Shown here: positions 33,060-42,204 of the stretch, one piece after another | Layout of the letters: every line of letters begins with the position of its first letter | Position numbering within the stretch: the first letter of the stretch is position 1 | Assembly: GCA_023251435.1 (NCBI GenBank) | Contig: JAHEYU010000034.1 | Location: forward strand, 1,747-63,482 | Direction of reading: 5' to 3' | DNA length: 61,736 nt | Source of the DNA: Bacteroidota bacterium | GTDB lineage: Bacteria; Bacteroidota; Bacteroidia; Bacteroidales; Prolixibacteraceae | Program-made: the position numbers and the translations under genes | The notes under the pieces: generated by a model | Databases searched by the model: none | What the model was told of the DNA's origin: nothing | Seen by the model: only the letters and a program-made list of their open reading frames with translations

Positions 33060-34136
33060 ATGCAGAAAAATAAACTCGAAAAACTGGCTTCAGAGCGAAG
33101 CTACCCATGTGTTACCATTTCAATGAACACAAACAGATCATATCCCGATAATCAAAAAGATTCTATCGAACTCAAAAAACTCGTGAAAGAAGCGCACGAG
33201 CATGTGGTTGATGAGTTTGGCCAGCATGAGGTGAGTAATTTACTTGAGAAAATTGATTTTCTGGAAGAGTTAATTGATTTTAACATGAATCTGGAGAGTT
33301 TGCATATTTTCCTTTCAGAAACAACCTCAGAAATCGTAAAATCAACTTGGCCGATTTTGAAAAATGTTGTTTCTGTTGCCGAAAGTTTTGTGATTAAACC
33401 ATTGATTAAAGACTTTAACCGGATTGAAGATTATATGATTTTGGAGCTTTCGCAGACTGATATTCGTTTGCTACATGCCATCAACGACACCATTTTAGGA
33501 GAAATGCCGCACGAACTTTTTCCGATAGGAAAAAACATGCAGTCTTCATCCAATCAGGATAAAGCGACCGATGGCAAGCAGACTGATAACCGGATTCGTG
33601 AATTTTTCAATCAAATTGACAAAGCCCTGGTTAAAATCCACAATCAAACGGAGATGAATGTTGTAGTGATTTGTACCGAAGCGAATTGGAGCAAGCTGCT
33701 GCAGGTTGCCGACAAACCATCCATTTACTATGGAAATATCAACAAGAACTTCAACGATTCTTCCGCTAATTCTCTAGGTTCAGAAACCTGGAAATTGGTA
33801 GTTGCCATTCAGGAAGAAACCAGAGCCGAGGCAATTAAAGAAATGCAGGAAGCGGCTGGTCATGGTAAGGTTTTAACCGATTTACTTGATATTTTCCTTG
33901 CAGTTCAGGCTGGCAGAGGCGATTTACTGATTACCCACGACGACTATCAGCAGGCAGTGAAAATGAACGGACAATATTCTTTCTATCCGGTAGATGATCT
34001 GACGCTACCAGGCGTAATTGACGACATTACGAGCGAGATTGCCTGGGATGTGATTTCTAAAAAAGGCCGTGCAATATTTACCAGTCAGGAACAATTTAAA
34101 TCCTTTGGAAATATTGCTTTAAAAGTTCGGTATTGA
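33060..34136 (+). CDS. Bacterial eRF1-like (baeRF3-type) protein
   Basis: The 358-residue soluble protein begins KLASERSYPCVTISMNTNRS.P, the start typical of baeRF3-type proteins, which are stand-alone relatives of eukaryotic/archaeal release factor eRF1. The middle has ELSQTDIRLLHAINDTI (about 125-140). The C-terminal third contains KPSIYYGNINKNF and GRGDLLITHDDYQQA.KM (about 285-300), resembling the eRF1 C-terminal domain. A GGQ loop, needed for peptide release, is not visible, so a role in ribosome rescue or sensing without hydrolysis is an inference. It heads the operon with cbpM-like, tamB and tamL genes under motif A site 9. Confidence 0.75.
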   Translation: MQKNKLEKLASERSYPCVTISMNTNRSYPDNQKDSIELKKLVKEAHEHVVDEFGQHEVSNLLEKIDFLEELIDFNMNLESLHIFLSETTSEIVKSTWPILKNVVSVAESFVIKPLIKDFNRIEDYMILELSQTDIRLLHAINDTILGEMPHELFPIGKNMQSSSNQDKATDGKQTDNRIREFFNQIDKALVKIHNQTEMNVVVICTEANWSKLLQVADKPSIYYGNINKNFNDSSANSLGSETWKLVVAIQEETRAEAIKEMQEAAGHGKVLTDLLDIFLAVQAGRGDLLITHDDYQQAVKMNGQYSFYPVDDLTLPGVIDDITSEIAWDVISKKGRAIFTSQEQFKSFGNIALKVRY

Positions 34137-34158
34137 TGAACCCGAAAAATCTTGAATT

Positions 34159-34458
34159 ATGAAAACAACTCTGATTGCAGTAAATGAATTTTGTAAAAGT
34201 AACGACATCGAAATATCGTTTGTCAATTCTTTGGAGGAAAATGGATTGTTAGAAATTACAAGAATTGAACAAACCAGTTTTTTCAATTTCGAACAACTTC
34301 AGGAATTGGATAGGTATATCCGGTTTTATTACGAATTAAATATTGATCTTGATGGAATTGATACCATCAAACATTTGTTTCGCAGGGTCAATGTAATATG
34401 CGACAAAATTGAGTTATCGAAAAACAAGGAATACCTTTATAGCTATAACGGTATCTGA
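34159..34458 (+). CDS. CbpM-like chaperone modulator, orphan paralogue
   Basis: The 99-residue protein is clearly related to CbpM (MerR-like helical fold) and to the copy at 50427-50720. Both share NDIEISF/NIEISF, SLEENGLLEIT/SLQQNGLIEIT, EQLQELDRYIRFYYELNIDLDGI and a matching end. CbpM normally binds the J-domain of CbpA and inhibits it. Here there is no dnaJ-type gene nearby; the neighbours are the baeRF-like gene (22 bases before) and tamB (9 bases after). It may inhibit the CbpA at 49536 in trans, or have taken another partner. Confidence 0.82.
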   Translation: MKTTLIAVNEFCKSNDIEISFVNSLEENGLLEITRIEQTSFFNFEQLQELDRYIRFYYELNIDLDGIDTIKHLFRRVNVICDKIELSKNKEYLYSYNGI

Positions 34459-34467
34459 TAATTATAT

Positions 34468-37400
34468 ATGAGCAGCGTTAAATCGGTGATCAAAACAATA
34501 CTAAAGGCGATCGTATGGGTCGCCCTTGGTTTTGTGCTTTTATTTCTGATCTTTGCCGCGCTCATTCAAATACCTTCGGTTCAAACAAAAATCGTCCATT
34601 TTGCTACTTCATTCATCAGCAACAAAACCGATACAAAGGTTGAAATTGGTCGCGTAAGTATTGCATTTCCCAAATCTGTAGTCCTTGAAGGTCTTTATCT
34701 GGAAGACCTTAATCAGGACACTTTAATTTATGCCGGAAAGGCCAAGGTAAACATTGCACTTTACGACTTGCTCAAAAATAAGATCGCCATCAGTTCGTTC
34801 GGTCTGGAAGACGCGACCGTTAAGCTGCACAGCACGCCGACAGATCCGCTGTTCAATTACAATTTTCTGCTTACCGCATTTGGCGACACAACTACCCAGG
34901 TAAAAACAGATACACTTTCAGCATCCAAATGGACATTCAGTCTCGATGAAATCTCGTTGGAAAACATCCGGTTTACCTACCACGATGCTTATGCAGGAAT
35001 GAATGTTTTTGCCGCAATTAAAAGTACAGAAATCGCCGTAGAAACTATTGATCCCGGAAAATCGTTGTATCAATTCGACGAAATGGCTGTAAAAGGATTA
35101 ACGGCTGTTGTCAGGAGAATAAAAACCGAAAATATTTCAACAGGTAATCCTGAAAACATTTTGCCCAAAATAGTCGCAAATAACATTCAGATTGCCAATT
35201 CCAAGATCAGCTTTGCCGATTCAATTGGCAATCTGTCAGTTAACGCAGTTGTTTATGAGTCGGATCTGGAATATTTTTCCATCGACCTGCAAAAGGAAAT
35301 GCTGAATATTGAATCAATCAACCTGTCTGAAAGTCAGATCCGCTACCACGATTTCACCCCCGAATTGCCTTTGGATTCAGTTGTTGCAACTTCAGGAAAC
35401 AACTGGCAGGTTTCGGTTAAAAGCCTTGAAATGATGGACAATGTGTTTGTCTATAAAATCGGAAATTTGCCTGAACTGAAAGGACTATTTGATCCCAAAA
35501 ATTTAACATTCAACCATTTGAATCTCGTGGCAACTGATTTCTTTTATTCATCTGTCCTGACAAAAGCATCGGTCAAAGAATTCAGTGCAATCGATCAAAA
35601 TAACTTCGCTTTCACCGGGCTTGAAACTGATTTCAGTATGGAACCAAATTCCATTACCACCAACAAACTGAAATTCACCACCGTTAATTCTACCATTGAT
35701 GCTGATTTCAATATACAATTCTCATCTCTGAACACATTAATTGATTCGCTGGAATTCAAGCATCTGGATTTGACACTTCGAAATTTACGTTTCAGAAATT
35801 CCGATCTGTTGTATTTCAATCCTGAATTAATTGCACAACCGTTCTTTAAAAACAGGTCGAACATTACCACCGCTTCAGGAAAAGTGAATGGATCGCTGAA
35901 TAATCTGAAAGCGAAAAATCTGTCGTTTAAAACCGGCACCAATACGATCTTAAAAACCAATTTTCACATCAAGGGCCTGCCCGAATATGAAACAGCCTTT
36001 TATGATTTCCCCAATCTGAAGTTCATTTCAGGCAAAAAAGATTTGGTGACATTTGCAGGTCCCTACCTTCCGGAAAGCATGGAAATTCCAGAAAACATCA
36101 ATCTGGAAATGGCTTTCAAGGGAAAGATAAAGGAGTTTGCAACCACCGCGAACCTGACCAGCAGTTTTGGAGCTGCAAATCTGATTGCCTCCATCGATCC
36201 GGCAGAAAATTTCAACGGAAAAGTGATCCTAAGTAATCTCAACGTTGGCCTATTTTTAAAAGATACCGTAATGTATGGTCCGGTATCGCTCACCGCCGAA
36301 GCCGATGGGCAGGGTTTGGACATGAACACGATCAAAGCGAAAATCAAAGCTGACGTATCAGAAATTTACCTGAATAAATATACCTATCACAAGCTGACCC
36401 TGGATGGAACGGTTAACGGCAAACAATTCGAGGGAAAAGCAAAGCTGGACGATGAAAATGCGGCAATCGATTTCGATGGTTTGGTGAACCTGAACCCCAA
36501 TCAGGAACAGTATAAATTTAAGCTGAACGTGTTGGGCGCCGACCTCAAAAAACTAAAATTAACCGAAGCCGATGTGCAGATAAGTTTTATTTCGGCAGCC
36601 GATTTGAAAGGCGGATCTGTTGATAAAATGAACGGCACAGCGGGAATCACCAAAATCATCGTTGCCCGCGAAGGAAAAAAGTACATACTCGATTCGTTTT
36701 TAACCGCTTCGGTAAACGAACCCAACAAAAGCGAAATCAATGTCAGCAGTGCGCTGATCGACATCAAATATTCGGGCACGGTCTCTCCTATTGCCTTGCC
36801 TGCATTACTCAACCGATTCATAAACAACTATTTCCCAGTATCCGATTCAATACAGCAAGTAAAGAAAACCGACCGGTCGAATTTCAATTTCGAAATACAA
36901 TTTCACAACCATCCCATTCTGTCGAAAGTGCTTTTGCCTGAACTTTTGGAATTCGAACCGGGAGTTATTAAGGGAAGTTTTGACAGTGAGAAAAACGATT
37001 TGAAGCTGAATGCCTCAATGAAAAAGATTGTTTACGGAAGTACTGTAATCAGGGATTTTGCGGTGGACATAAATTCAGACAACACCGCGTTGAATTACAA
37101 ATTTACGAGTGCCGCCATTTCGAATTCACAAATTAGTTTAGACAATTTTTCGCTGGATGGAAAACTGGCTGACAACATCCTGTTTGCAAATGTCTCCTCA
37201 ACCGACGACAAAAAAAAGAAACTGCTGATCATGTCGCAGATTACAAAAAACAATGGAACTTACAAGCTGACATTCGATCCGAAAGAATTTTATCTGGCAA
37301 ATAACCAATGGAACATTGCTCCCAATCATTCAATCGAATTCGGGAAATCGGGATTACGAATCCTCAATTTTTTCATAGAACACAATGAGAGTAAGTTCAT

Positions 37401-39462
37401 TGTAGAATCGGTTCACAACCGGTTTAACGACGATCTGAACATAGCCATGCAAAATTTCAATATCAGAGACATTTCGCAGATTATTGAAAAGGATACTGCT
37501 TTGGTGAAAGGAACCATTAACGGAAATGTATTGCTTAAACGTGTTGCCGAATCGTACGGATTAATATCTGATATAAAGGTAAATAACCTGATAGTTCGTG
37601 AAGTTCCGATTGGCAATGTGAGCTTAAAAGCAGAGCGTCTGGACGCCGGGAAATTTGACCTTGACCTGAATTTATCCGGCCCTGATAACAATATGACCGT
37701 AAATGGTTATTTTATCCCAAGTGGCGACGCCAATTCGATCAACATAAAAACAGCCATTCAATCACTGTCGATGAAAACCTTAGAAGCTTTTTCGATGGGA
37801 CAAATCACCGAAGCTGACGGAACGCTGACCGGAAATTTTCTGGTTGAAGGAACAACCGATGCGCCTGAACTTACCGGAGAGCTGACTTTCAACAATGCGT
37901 TTCTGAAACCTTCGTTCCTGAATAACCGGCTCGAAATAAAAAATGAAACCATTCAACTAAAAAAAGAAGGAATCTATTTCGACACATTTACCATGCTGGA
38001 TGTCGATCAAAATACTGCCATCATTGATGGTTCGGTGCTGATGAAACAATTCAGCGATTTTGTTTTTGCCCTACAGGTGAATACGATGGACTTTTTGTTA
38101 TTCAACACTTCAGCAAAAAACAACAAAGAATTCTTTGGCCGGATGGTTGTTGACAGCAAAATTAACGTAACCGGACCCATGAGCCTTCCGGTTGTGAATG
38201 CAAGGGTGACTATGAAAAAAGGCTCGAACTTTACTTTTTCCGTTCCTGAAGACAAACTGACTACCGACAAAGGCGAGGATGTGGTGGAGTTTGTAAACAA
38301 ATTGAAATTCCACCCGATCCTGACCAGAAATGATAAAAAAGCAGGGCGAACCACCGGAACGACTGGCTATGATATCTCCTCCATTATTTCAATCGATAAA
38401 GAAGCAACACTCCGTTTGCTGATGGATCCGGCATCAACCGACTCACTGGTAGTTAAAGGCGAGGCTGCCTTGAGTTTCACCATGGATCAGAGCGGAAAAA
38501 TGAGCCTTACCGGCGCCTACAATTTAAGTGACGGAAGTTACCTGGTTTCGTTGGAATCGGTTATTAAAAAGAAATTTGCCATTAATTCAGGAAGTACAAT
38601 TATCTGGAATGGTGATCCGATGGATGCCAATATATCCATCGATGCAACCTATACCGTTCGGGCTTCGCCTTATGATCTGGTGGTCAGTCAGATAGAGAAC
38701 CTAAGCGATATCGAGAAGGGCGGCTATAAACAGCGGTATCCATTTTTGGTTTTGCTGAAACTCCGCGGCGAAATCCTTCGTCCTGAAATTAGTTTCGAAA
38801 TACAATTATCGCCTGAAGATAAAGGAATATTGGGTGGTGCTGTGAATCAGAAACTTAACATGCTGAATGAAGATGAATCGGCTTTGAACAAGCAGGTTTT
38901 TGCATTGCTGGTGTTGGGCCGCTTTACGCAGGAAAATCCATTTCAAACCGAATCGGCAGGAGGAACTTCCACCATCATCCGGTCAACGGTGAGCAAATTT
39001 TTATCGGCACAATTAAATCAGCTGAGCTCCAAAATGATTCCCGGAGTGGAGTTGAATTTCGACATTCAATCGTACGAAGATTATCAGACCGGGTCTGCAA
39101 AAGGAAGAACTGAAGTTGAAATTGGTGTCAAAAAGCAACTTTTTAATGAACGATTGTCGGTAGAATTGGGCGGTTCTGTCGATGTGGAAGGAGATCAGGC
39201 CAAACAAAATACGGCAAGCGAAATTACCAGTGATGTAACAATAGAATATAAACTGAACAAGGATGGCACTTTCAGGATGAAGGGATTCCGGCACAATCAG
39301 TACGAAGGAGCAATTGAAGGTCAGTTGGTCGAAACCGGAGTCGGGTTGGTATATGTGCGCGATTTTAACAGCTGGAAGAGATTTTTAAAGCCGTATAAAA
39401 GAAAAGCAGAACCAGCAAAATTGCCGGAAGAAATAATATTGGAGGACGTAGAAAAGGAATAA
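34468..39462 (+). CDS. tamB: TamB-like translocation and assembly module protein
   Basis: The 1,664-residue protein has an N-terminal membrane anchor (TILKAIVWVALGFVLLFLIF, about 10-30). A very long series of amphipathic beta-strands typical of TamB/AsmA-like bridges follows. A C-terminal DUF490/TamB domain (about 1,280-1,600) includes LLMDPASTDSLVVKGEAALSF, GAYNLSDGSYLVSLES and QVFALLVLGRFTQENPF. It spans the periplasm, moving lipids or assisting outer-membrane protein insertion together with the Omp85 partner encoded next (tamL-like). It is 9 bases after the cbpM-like gene. Length fits Bacteroidota TamB. Confidence 0.9.
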   Translation: MSSVKSVIKTILKAIVWVALGFVLLFLIFAALIQIPSVQTKIVHFATSFISNKTDTKVEIGRVSIAFPKSVVLEGLYLEDLNQDTLIYAGKAKVNIALYDLLKNKIAISSFGLEDATVKLHSTPTDPLFNYNFLLTAFGDTTTQVKTDTLSASKWTFSLDEISLENIRFTYHDAYAGMNVFAAIKSTEIAVETIDPGKSLYQFDEMAVKGLTAVVRRIKTENISTGNPENILPKIVANNIQIANSKISFADSIGNLSVNAVVYESDLEYFSIDLQKEMLNIESINLSESQIRYHDFTPELPLDSVVATSGNNWQVSVKSLEMMDNVFVYKIGNLPELKGLFDPKNLTFNHLNLVATDFFYSSVLTKASVKEFSAIDQNNFAFTGLETDFSMEPNSITTNKLKFTTVNSTIDADFNIQFSSLNTLIDSLEFKHLDLTLRNLRFRNSDLLYFNPELIAQPFFKNRSNITTASGKVNGSLNNLKAKNLSFKTGTNTILKTNFHIKGLPEYETAFYDFPNLKFISGKKDLVTFAGPYLPESMEIPENINLEMAFKGKIKEFATTANLTSSFGAANLIASIDPAENFNGKVILSNLNVGLFLKDTVMYGPVSLTAEADGQGLDMNTIKAKIKADVSEIYLNKYTYHKLTLDGTVNGKQFEGKAKLDDENAAIDFDGLVNLNPNQEQYKFKLNVLGADLKKLKLTEADVQISFISAADLKGGSVDKMNGTAGITKIIVAREGKKYILDSFLTASVNEPNKSEINVSSALIDIKYSGTVSPIALPALLNRFINNYFPVSDSIQQVKKTDRSNFNFEIQFHNHPILSKVLLPELLEFEPGVIKGSFDSEKNDLKLNASMKKIVYGSTVIRDFAVDINSDNTALNYKFTSAAISNSQISLDNFSLDGKLADNILFANVSSTDDKKKKLLIMSQITKNNGTYKLTFDPKEFYLANNQWNIAPNHSIEFGKSGLRILNFFIEHNESKFIVESVHNRFNDDLNIAMQNFNIRDISQIIEKDTALVKGTINGNVLLKRVAESYGLISDIKVNNLIVREVPIGNVSLKAERLDAGKFDLDLNLSGPDNNMTVNGYFIPSGDANSINIKTAIQSLSMKTLEAFSMGQITEADGTLTGNFLVEGTTDAPELTGELTFNNAFLKPSFLNNRLEIKNETIQLKKEGIYFDTFTMLDVDQNTAIIDGSVLMKQFSDFVFALQVNTMDFLLFNTSAKNNKEFFGRMVVDSKINVTGPMSLPVVNARVTMKKGSNFTFSVPEDKLTTDKGEDVVEFVNKLKFHPILTRNDKKAGRTTGTTGYDISSIISIDKEATLRLLMDPASTDSLVVKGEAALSFTMDQSGKMSLTGAYNLSDGSYLVSLESVIKKKFAINSGSTIIWNGDPMDANISIDATYTVRASPYDLVVSQIENLSDIEKGGYKQRYPFLVLLKLRGEILRPEISFEIQLSPEDKGILGGAVNQKLNMLNEDESALNKQVFALLVLGRFTQENPFQTESAGGTSTIIRSTVSKFLSAQLNQLSSKMIPGVELNFDIQSYEDYQTGSAKGRTEVEIGVKKQLFNERLSVELGGSVDVEGDQAKQNTASEITSDVTIEYKLNKDGTFRMKGFRHNQYEGAIEGQLVETGVGLVYVRDFNSWKRFLKPYKRKAEPAKLPEEIILEDVEKE

Positions 39463-39522
39463 TATTCCGGTGCTCTGCACCTTGAGTACTTGAAACAATT
39501 TATTGTCGCATTTATTAATTAA

Positions 39523-39598
39523 CTCACCCCGAAGTCCGCAAGCGGCCTTCCCCTTTTAAAAGGGGAAGAGCCCCGAGCACTCTGGGCGAAGGGGTGAG
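39523..39598. repeat. Large palindromic intergenic repeat
   Basis: Outer arms CTCACCCC (39523) and GGGGTGAG (ending 39598) enclose a perfect 22-bp palindrome at 39547-39568 (CTTCCCCTTTT and its complement). This type of dispersed 'ctcacccc..ggggtgag' element is common between Bacteroidota genes. It lies between tamB and tamL and might reduce read-through. Confidence 0.75.
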
Positions 39599-39614
39599 TC
39601 AAAATATTTGAATT

Positions 39615-41909
39615 ATGAAAAATTACATATTCCTGATATTAATTTCCCTGCTGCTGGCAGCATGCAGCGGTACGAAGCATTTGCCGAACGGTGAAAAGCT
39701 TTATACCGGTGCGGAAATTAAACTGGAAAATGCAGATAAACTGAATAAAAAATTGGTCAAAGCTGCGGCTGAAGGTGCTGTGCGTCCGTCACCAAATAAA
39801 AGCTATTTTGGGTTACGCCCTAAATTATGGATGTACAATATTGCCGGAGACGAGCCCAAATCGAAATTAAAAAAATGGCTGAAGAAAACAGGTGAAGCCC
39901 CTGTACTGTTGAGTAGTGTGAAGCCAGCTGTTACCGCAGAAATAATCGATGCGCAACTTTTCAACATGGGGATATTTAAAAGTTTTACCGAATCGAAAAC
40001 CATTGAAAAAGAACTTACTGCCAAAGTAATATACACCAGCCACGTTCATAAGCCATACATTGTTAAAGATTTAAGTTACGATATTTCTGACGATAGTTTA
40101 AGCCGCCTTATTCTTTCTGAAAAAGACAAAACACTGATTAAGCCCGGCGACAATTATAACCTCGATGCTCTGAAAACCGAACGGATGCGAATCGATGCTT
40201 TTCTTAAAAACAAGGGTTATTTCTACTTCAACCCCGATCACCTGCTTTTCAAAGCCGACACTTCAAACATCAATCAGGATGTTTCGTTCAAACTAACTTT
40301 AAAAGACAGTATCCCGAAAGATGCGTTGACAGTTTATCACATTAACAATGTGCATATCAATCAGAACTATTCGTTGAATGAAAGGCGTTTGCGTAGCGCA
40401 CAAGATACCATAATAGTGGAGAATATGGTGTTTTTCGGCAAGGAAGAGCGAATGGCGATTAAACCAAAAGTACTGGTGAATTCAATCTATTTGCATAAAA
40501 ACGATGTTTTTTCGCGACAGAACCACATCATTACCCTTAACCGTTTGATGTCGATGGGAAATTTTAAACTGGTACAGGTGAACTTTGCCGAAAACAATGA
40601 TTCAGGTCCGGGATTACTGGATGTAAATATTCTGATGACGCCCATGCCCAAACGCACTTTCAGAGCTGAATTAGACCTTGTCTCAAAATCGAACAATTAC
40701 GCCGGACCACGAATGAATTTGAGTATTCTGAACCGAAACACCTTTAGCGGAGCCGAACTGCTCAATCTAAATCTGGCCGGATCATTCGAGGCTCAAATTG
40801 GTAATAAGGAAGAAAATTTGTATTCCTATTCCTATAATCCGCAAATGGAACTTACATTTCCACGTTTTCTGCTTCCATTTAAGATCAAGAGCTCCAGTAG
40901 TTTTTACGTTCCAAAAACACGGTTATTGCTCTCTTACAACTATTTGAAGCGAGTCAACTATTTCGACATGCGCACTTTCCAATTCGTTTATGGCTTTAAG
41001 TGGAAAGAAAATATCAGGAAAGAACATGAACTGAATCCAATAGATATCAGTTATACCAAAGTCGGAAACCAATCAGATGCATTTTCCACTTTGTTGGATT
41101 CCATCCCGTTTCTGAAAAAAAGTTACGAAGAACAATTTATTGCTGGCGGAAGCTACTCGTTTACATATAACGAGCAAATGCTAACCGGGAAAAAACTTCA
41201 ATCCTATTTTCGTTTGGAATCGGAGCTTGCCGGAAATGTTTTTTCACTGGCCAACAGAATTGGTGGAGTAAAGGTATCATCCGCCAATCCTTCAACCATA
41301 CTTGGTTCAATTTATTCGCAATATGCAAAACTAAGCATTGACGGTCGTACCTACTACAATTTTAAGGATAAAAACAAACTGGCTGTTCGGCTTTTTGCAG
41401 GTGTGGCAAAGCCATTCGGCAACTCTGCCGTTATGCCTTATTCCAAACAGTTTTTTAGCGGAGGTCCAAACAGTATTCGCGCATTTCAGATTAATTCCGT
41501 AGGACCAGGTACTTATGATCAGAAAACCGATACATTGGGAATAGTACAAATTGGTGGTGATATAAAACTGGAAATGAATGCAGAATATCGTTTTGGTATT
41601 TACCGCTTTTTTAAAGGTGCCTTGTTTGTCGATGCCGGAAATGTATGGTTGCAAAAATCCAATCCATCAAATCTGGGGACTCCATTCCAGTTCTCCGGAT
41701 TCATGAAAGAGTTGGCCGTTGGAGCAGGTGTCGGTATGCGAATTGATGTTTCCTTTTTCATTTTACGTTTCGATCTGGCCATGCCATTAAGAAAAAAGCC
41801 CGAGTTGGAAGATAATTTCAGGTGGGTAACCAACGAAATCAACTTCGGAAGCTCGGCCTGGCGAAACGATAATCTGGTTCTGAATGTAGCAATTGGATAT
41901 CCTTTTTAA
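39615..41909 (+). CDS. tamL: Lipoprotein Omp85-family protein, TamL-like
   Basis: The 764-residue outer-membrane protein has a signal ending in a lipobox (ISLLLAACSG, Cys17), as in TamL, the lipidated TamA form of Bacteroidota. POTRA-like segments follow (KPYIVKDLSYDISDD near 145, TVYHINNVHINQNY near 240) and then a C-terminal Omp85 barrel. The barrel has FSGGPNSIRAFQINSVGPGTY (about 615, the conserved lid/lock-type region with an R-A-F pattern) and the last strand LNVAIGYPF ending in Phe. TamL partners with TamB, encoded just upstream. Typical length. Confidence 0.88.
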   Translation: MKNYIFLILISLLLAACSGTKHLPNGEKLYTGAEIKLENADKLNKKLVKAAAEGAVRPSPNKSYFGLRPKLWMYNIAGDEPKSKLKKWLKKTGEAPVLLSSVKPAVTAEIIDAQLFNMGIFKSFTESKTIEKELTAKVIYTSHVHKPYIVKDLSYDISDDSLSRLILSEKDKTLIKPGDNYNLDALKTERMRIDAFLKNKGYFYFNPDHLLFKADTSNINQDVSFKLTLKDSIPKDALTVYHINNVHINQNYSLNERRLRSAQDTIIVENMVFFGKEERMAIKPKVLVNSIYLHKNDVFSRQNHIITLNRLMSMGNFKLVQVNFAENNDSGPGLLDVNILMTPMPKRTFRAELDLVSKSNNYAGPRMNLSILNRNTFSGAELLNLNLAGSFEAQIGNKEENLYSYSYNPQMELTFPRFLLPFKIKSSSSFYVPKTRLLLSYNYLKRVNYFDMRTFQFVYGFKWKENIRKEHELNPIDISYTKVGNQSDAFSTLLDSIPFLKKSYEEQFIAGGSYSFTYNEQMLTGKKLQSYFRLESELAGNVFSLANRIGGVKVSSANPSTILGSIYSQYAKLSIDGRTYYNFKDKNKLAVRLFAGVAKPFGNSAVMPYSKQFFSGGPNSIRAFQINSVGPGTYDQKTDTLGIVQIGGDIKLEMNAEYRFGIYRFFKGALFVDAGNVWLQKSNPSNLGTPFQFSGFMKELAVGAGVGMRIDVSFFILRFDLAMPLRKKPELEDNFRWVTNEINFGSSAWRNDNLVLNVAIGYPF

Positions 41910-41926
41910 GTTCTATAATAATTTGT

Positions 41927-42195
41927 ATGGATAAAATAATGCAGGAATTTAAGGTGCAGAGCCCCGGTGATATTTGTAGGTTATATTATGATGCGATTCC
42001 CACAAGAGTTGCAGAGCACCGGGATATGGGTATTCATTTTATTATTTCGGTGCGTTGCACCTTACATGCTTATATCAACGTTTTTGCTACAAATATTTTG
42101 CGGCTCTGCCGCCTCGAAAGCTGTTACAAAGAAGCCGTTTATTGTCTTATTTCAATTTCTTATATACATACCCGTCCCGAAAGGTGCAACAATCA
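41927..42195. repeat. Intergenic repeat-like sequence before the P-type ATPase gene
   Basis: No supported gene lies in this 295-base gap. It contains repeats with GGTGCGTTGCACC and GCGGCTCTGCCGCC inverted pieces, like the 'ggtgcagcgcacc' fragment at 8150-8165. Two overlapping open frames of about 100 codons occur but read through these palindromes and have no family; a 5' extension of the ATPase into this region is also rejected. Confidence 0.5.
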
Positions 42196-42204
42196 AAATA
42201 CAAT

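Noticed and set aside
42055-42204. 50-codon 5' extension of the P-type ATPase
   Set aside because: It runs through palindromic repeat sequence, while ATG 42205 matches the usual family N-terminus.
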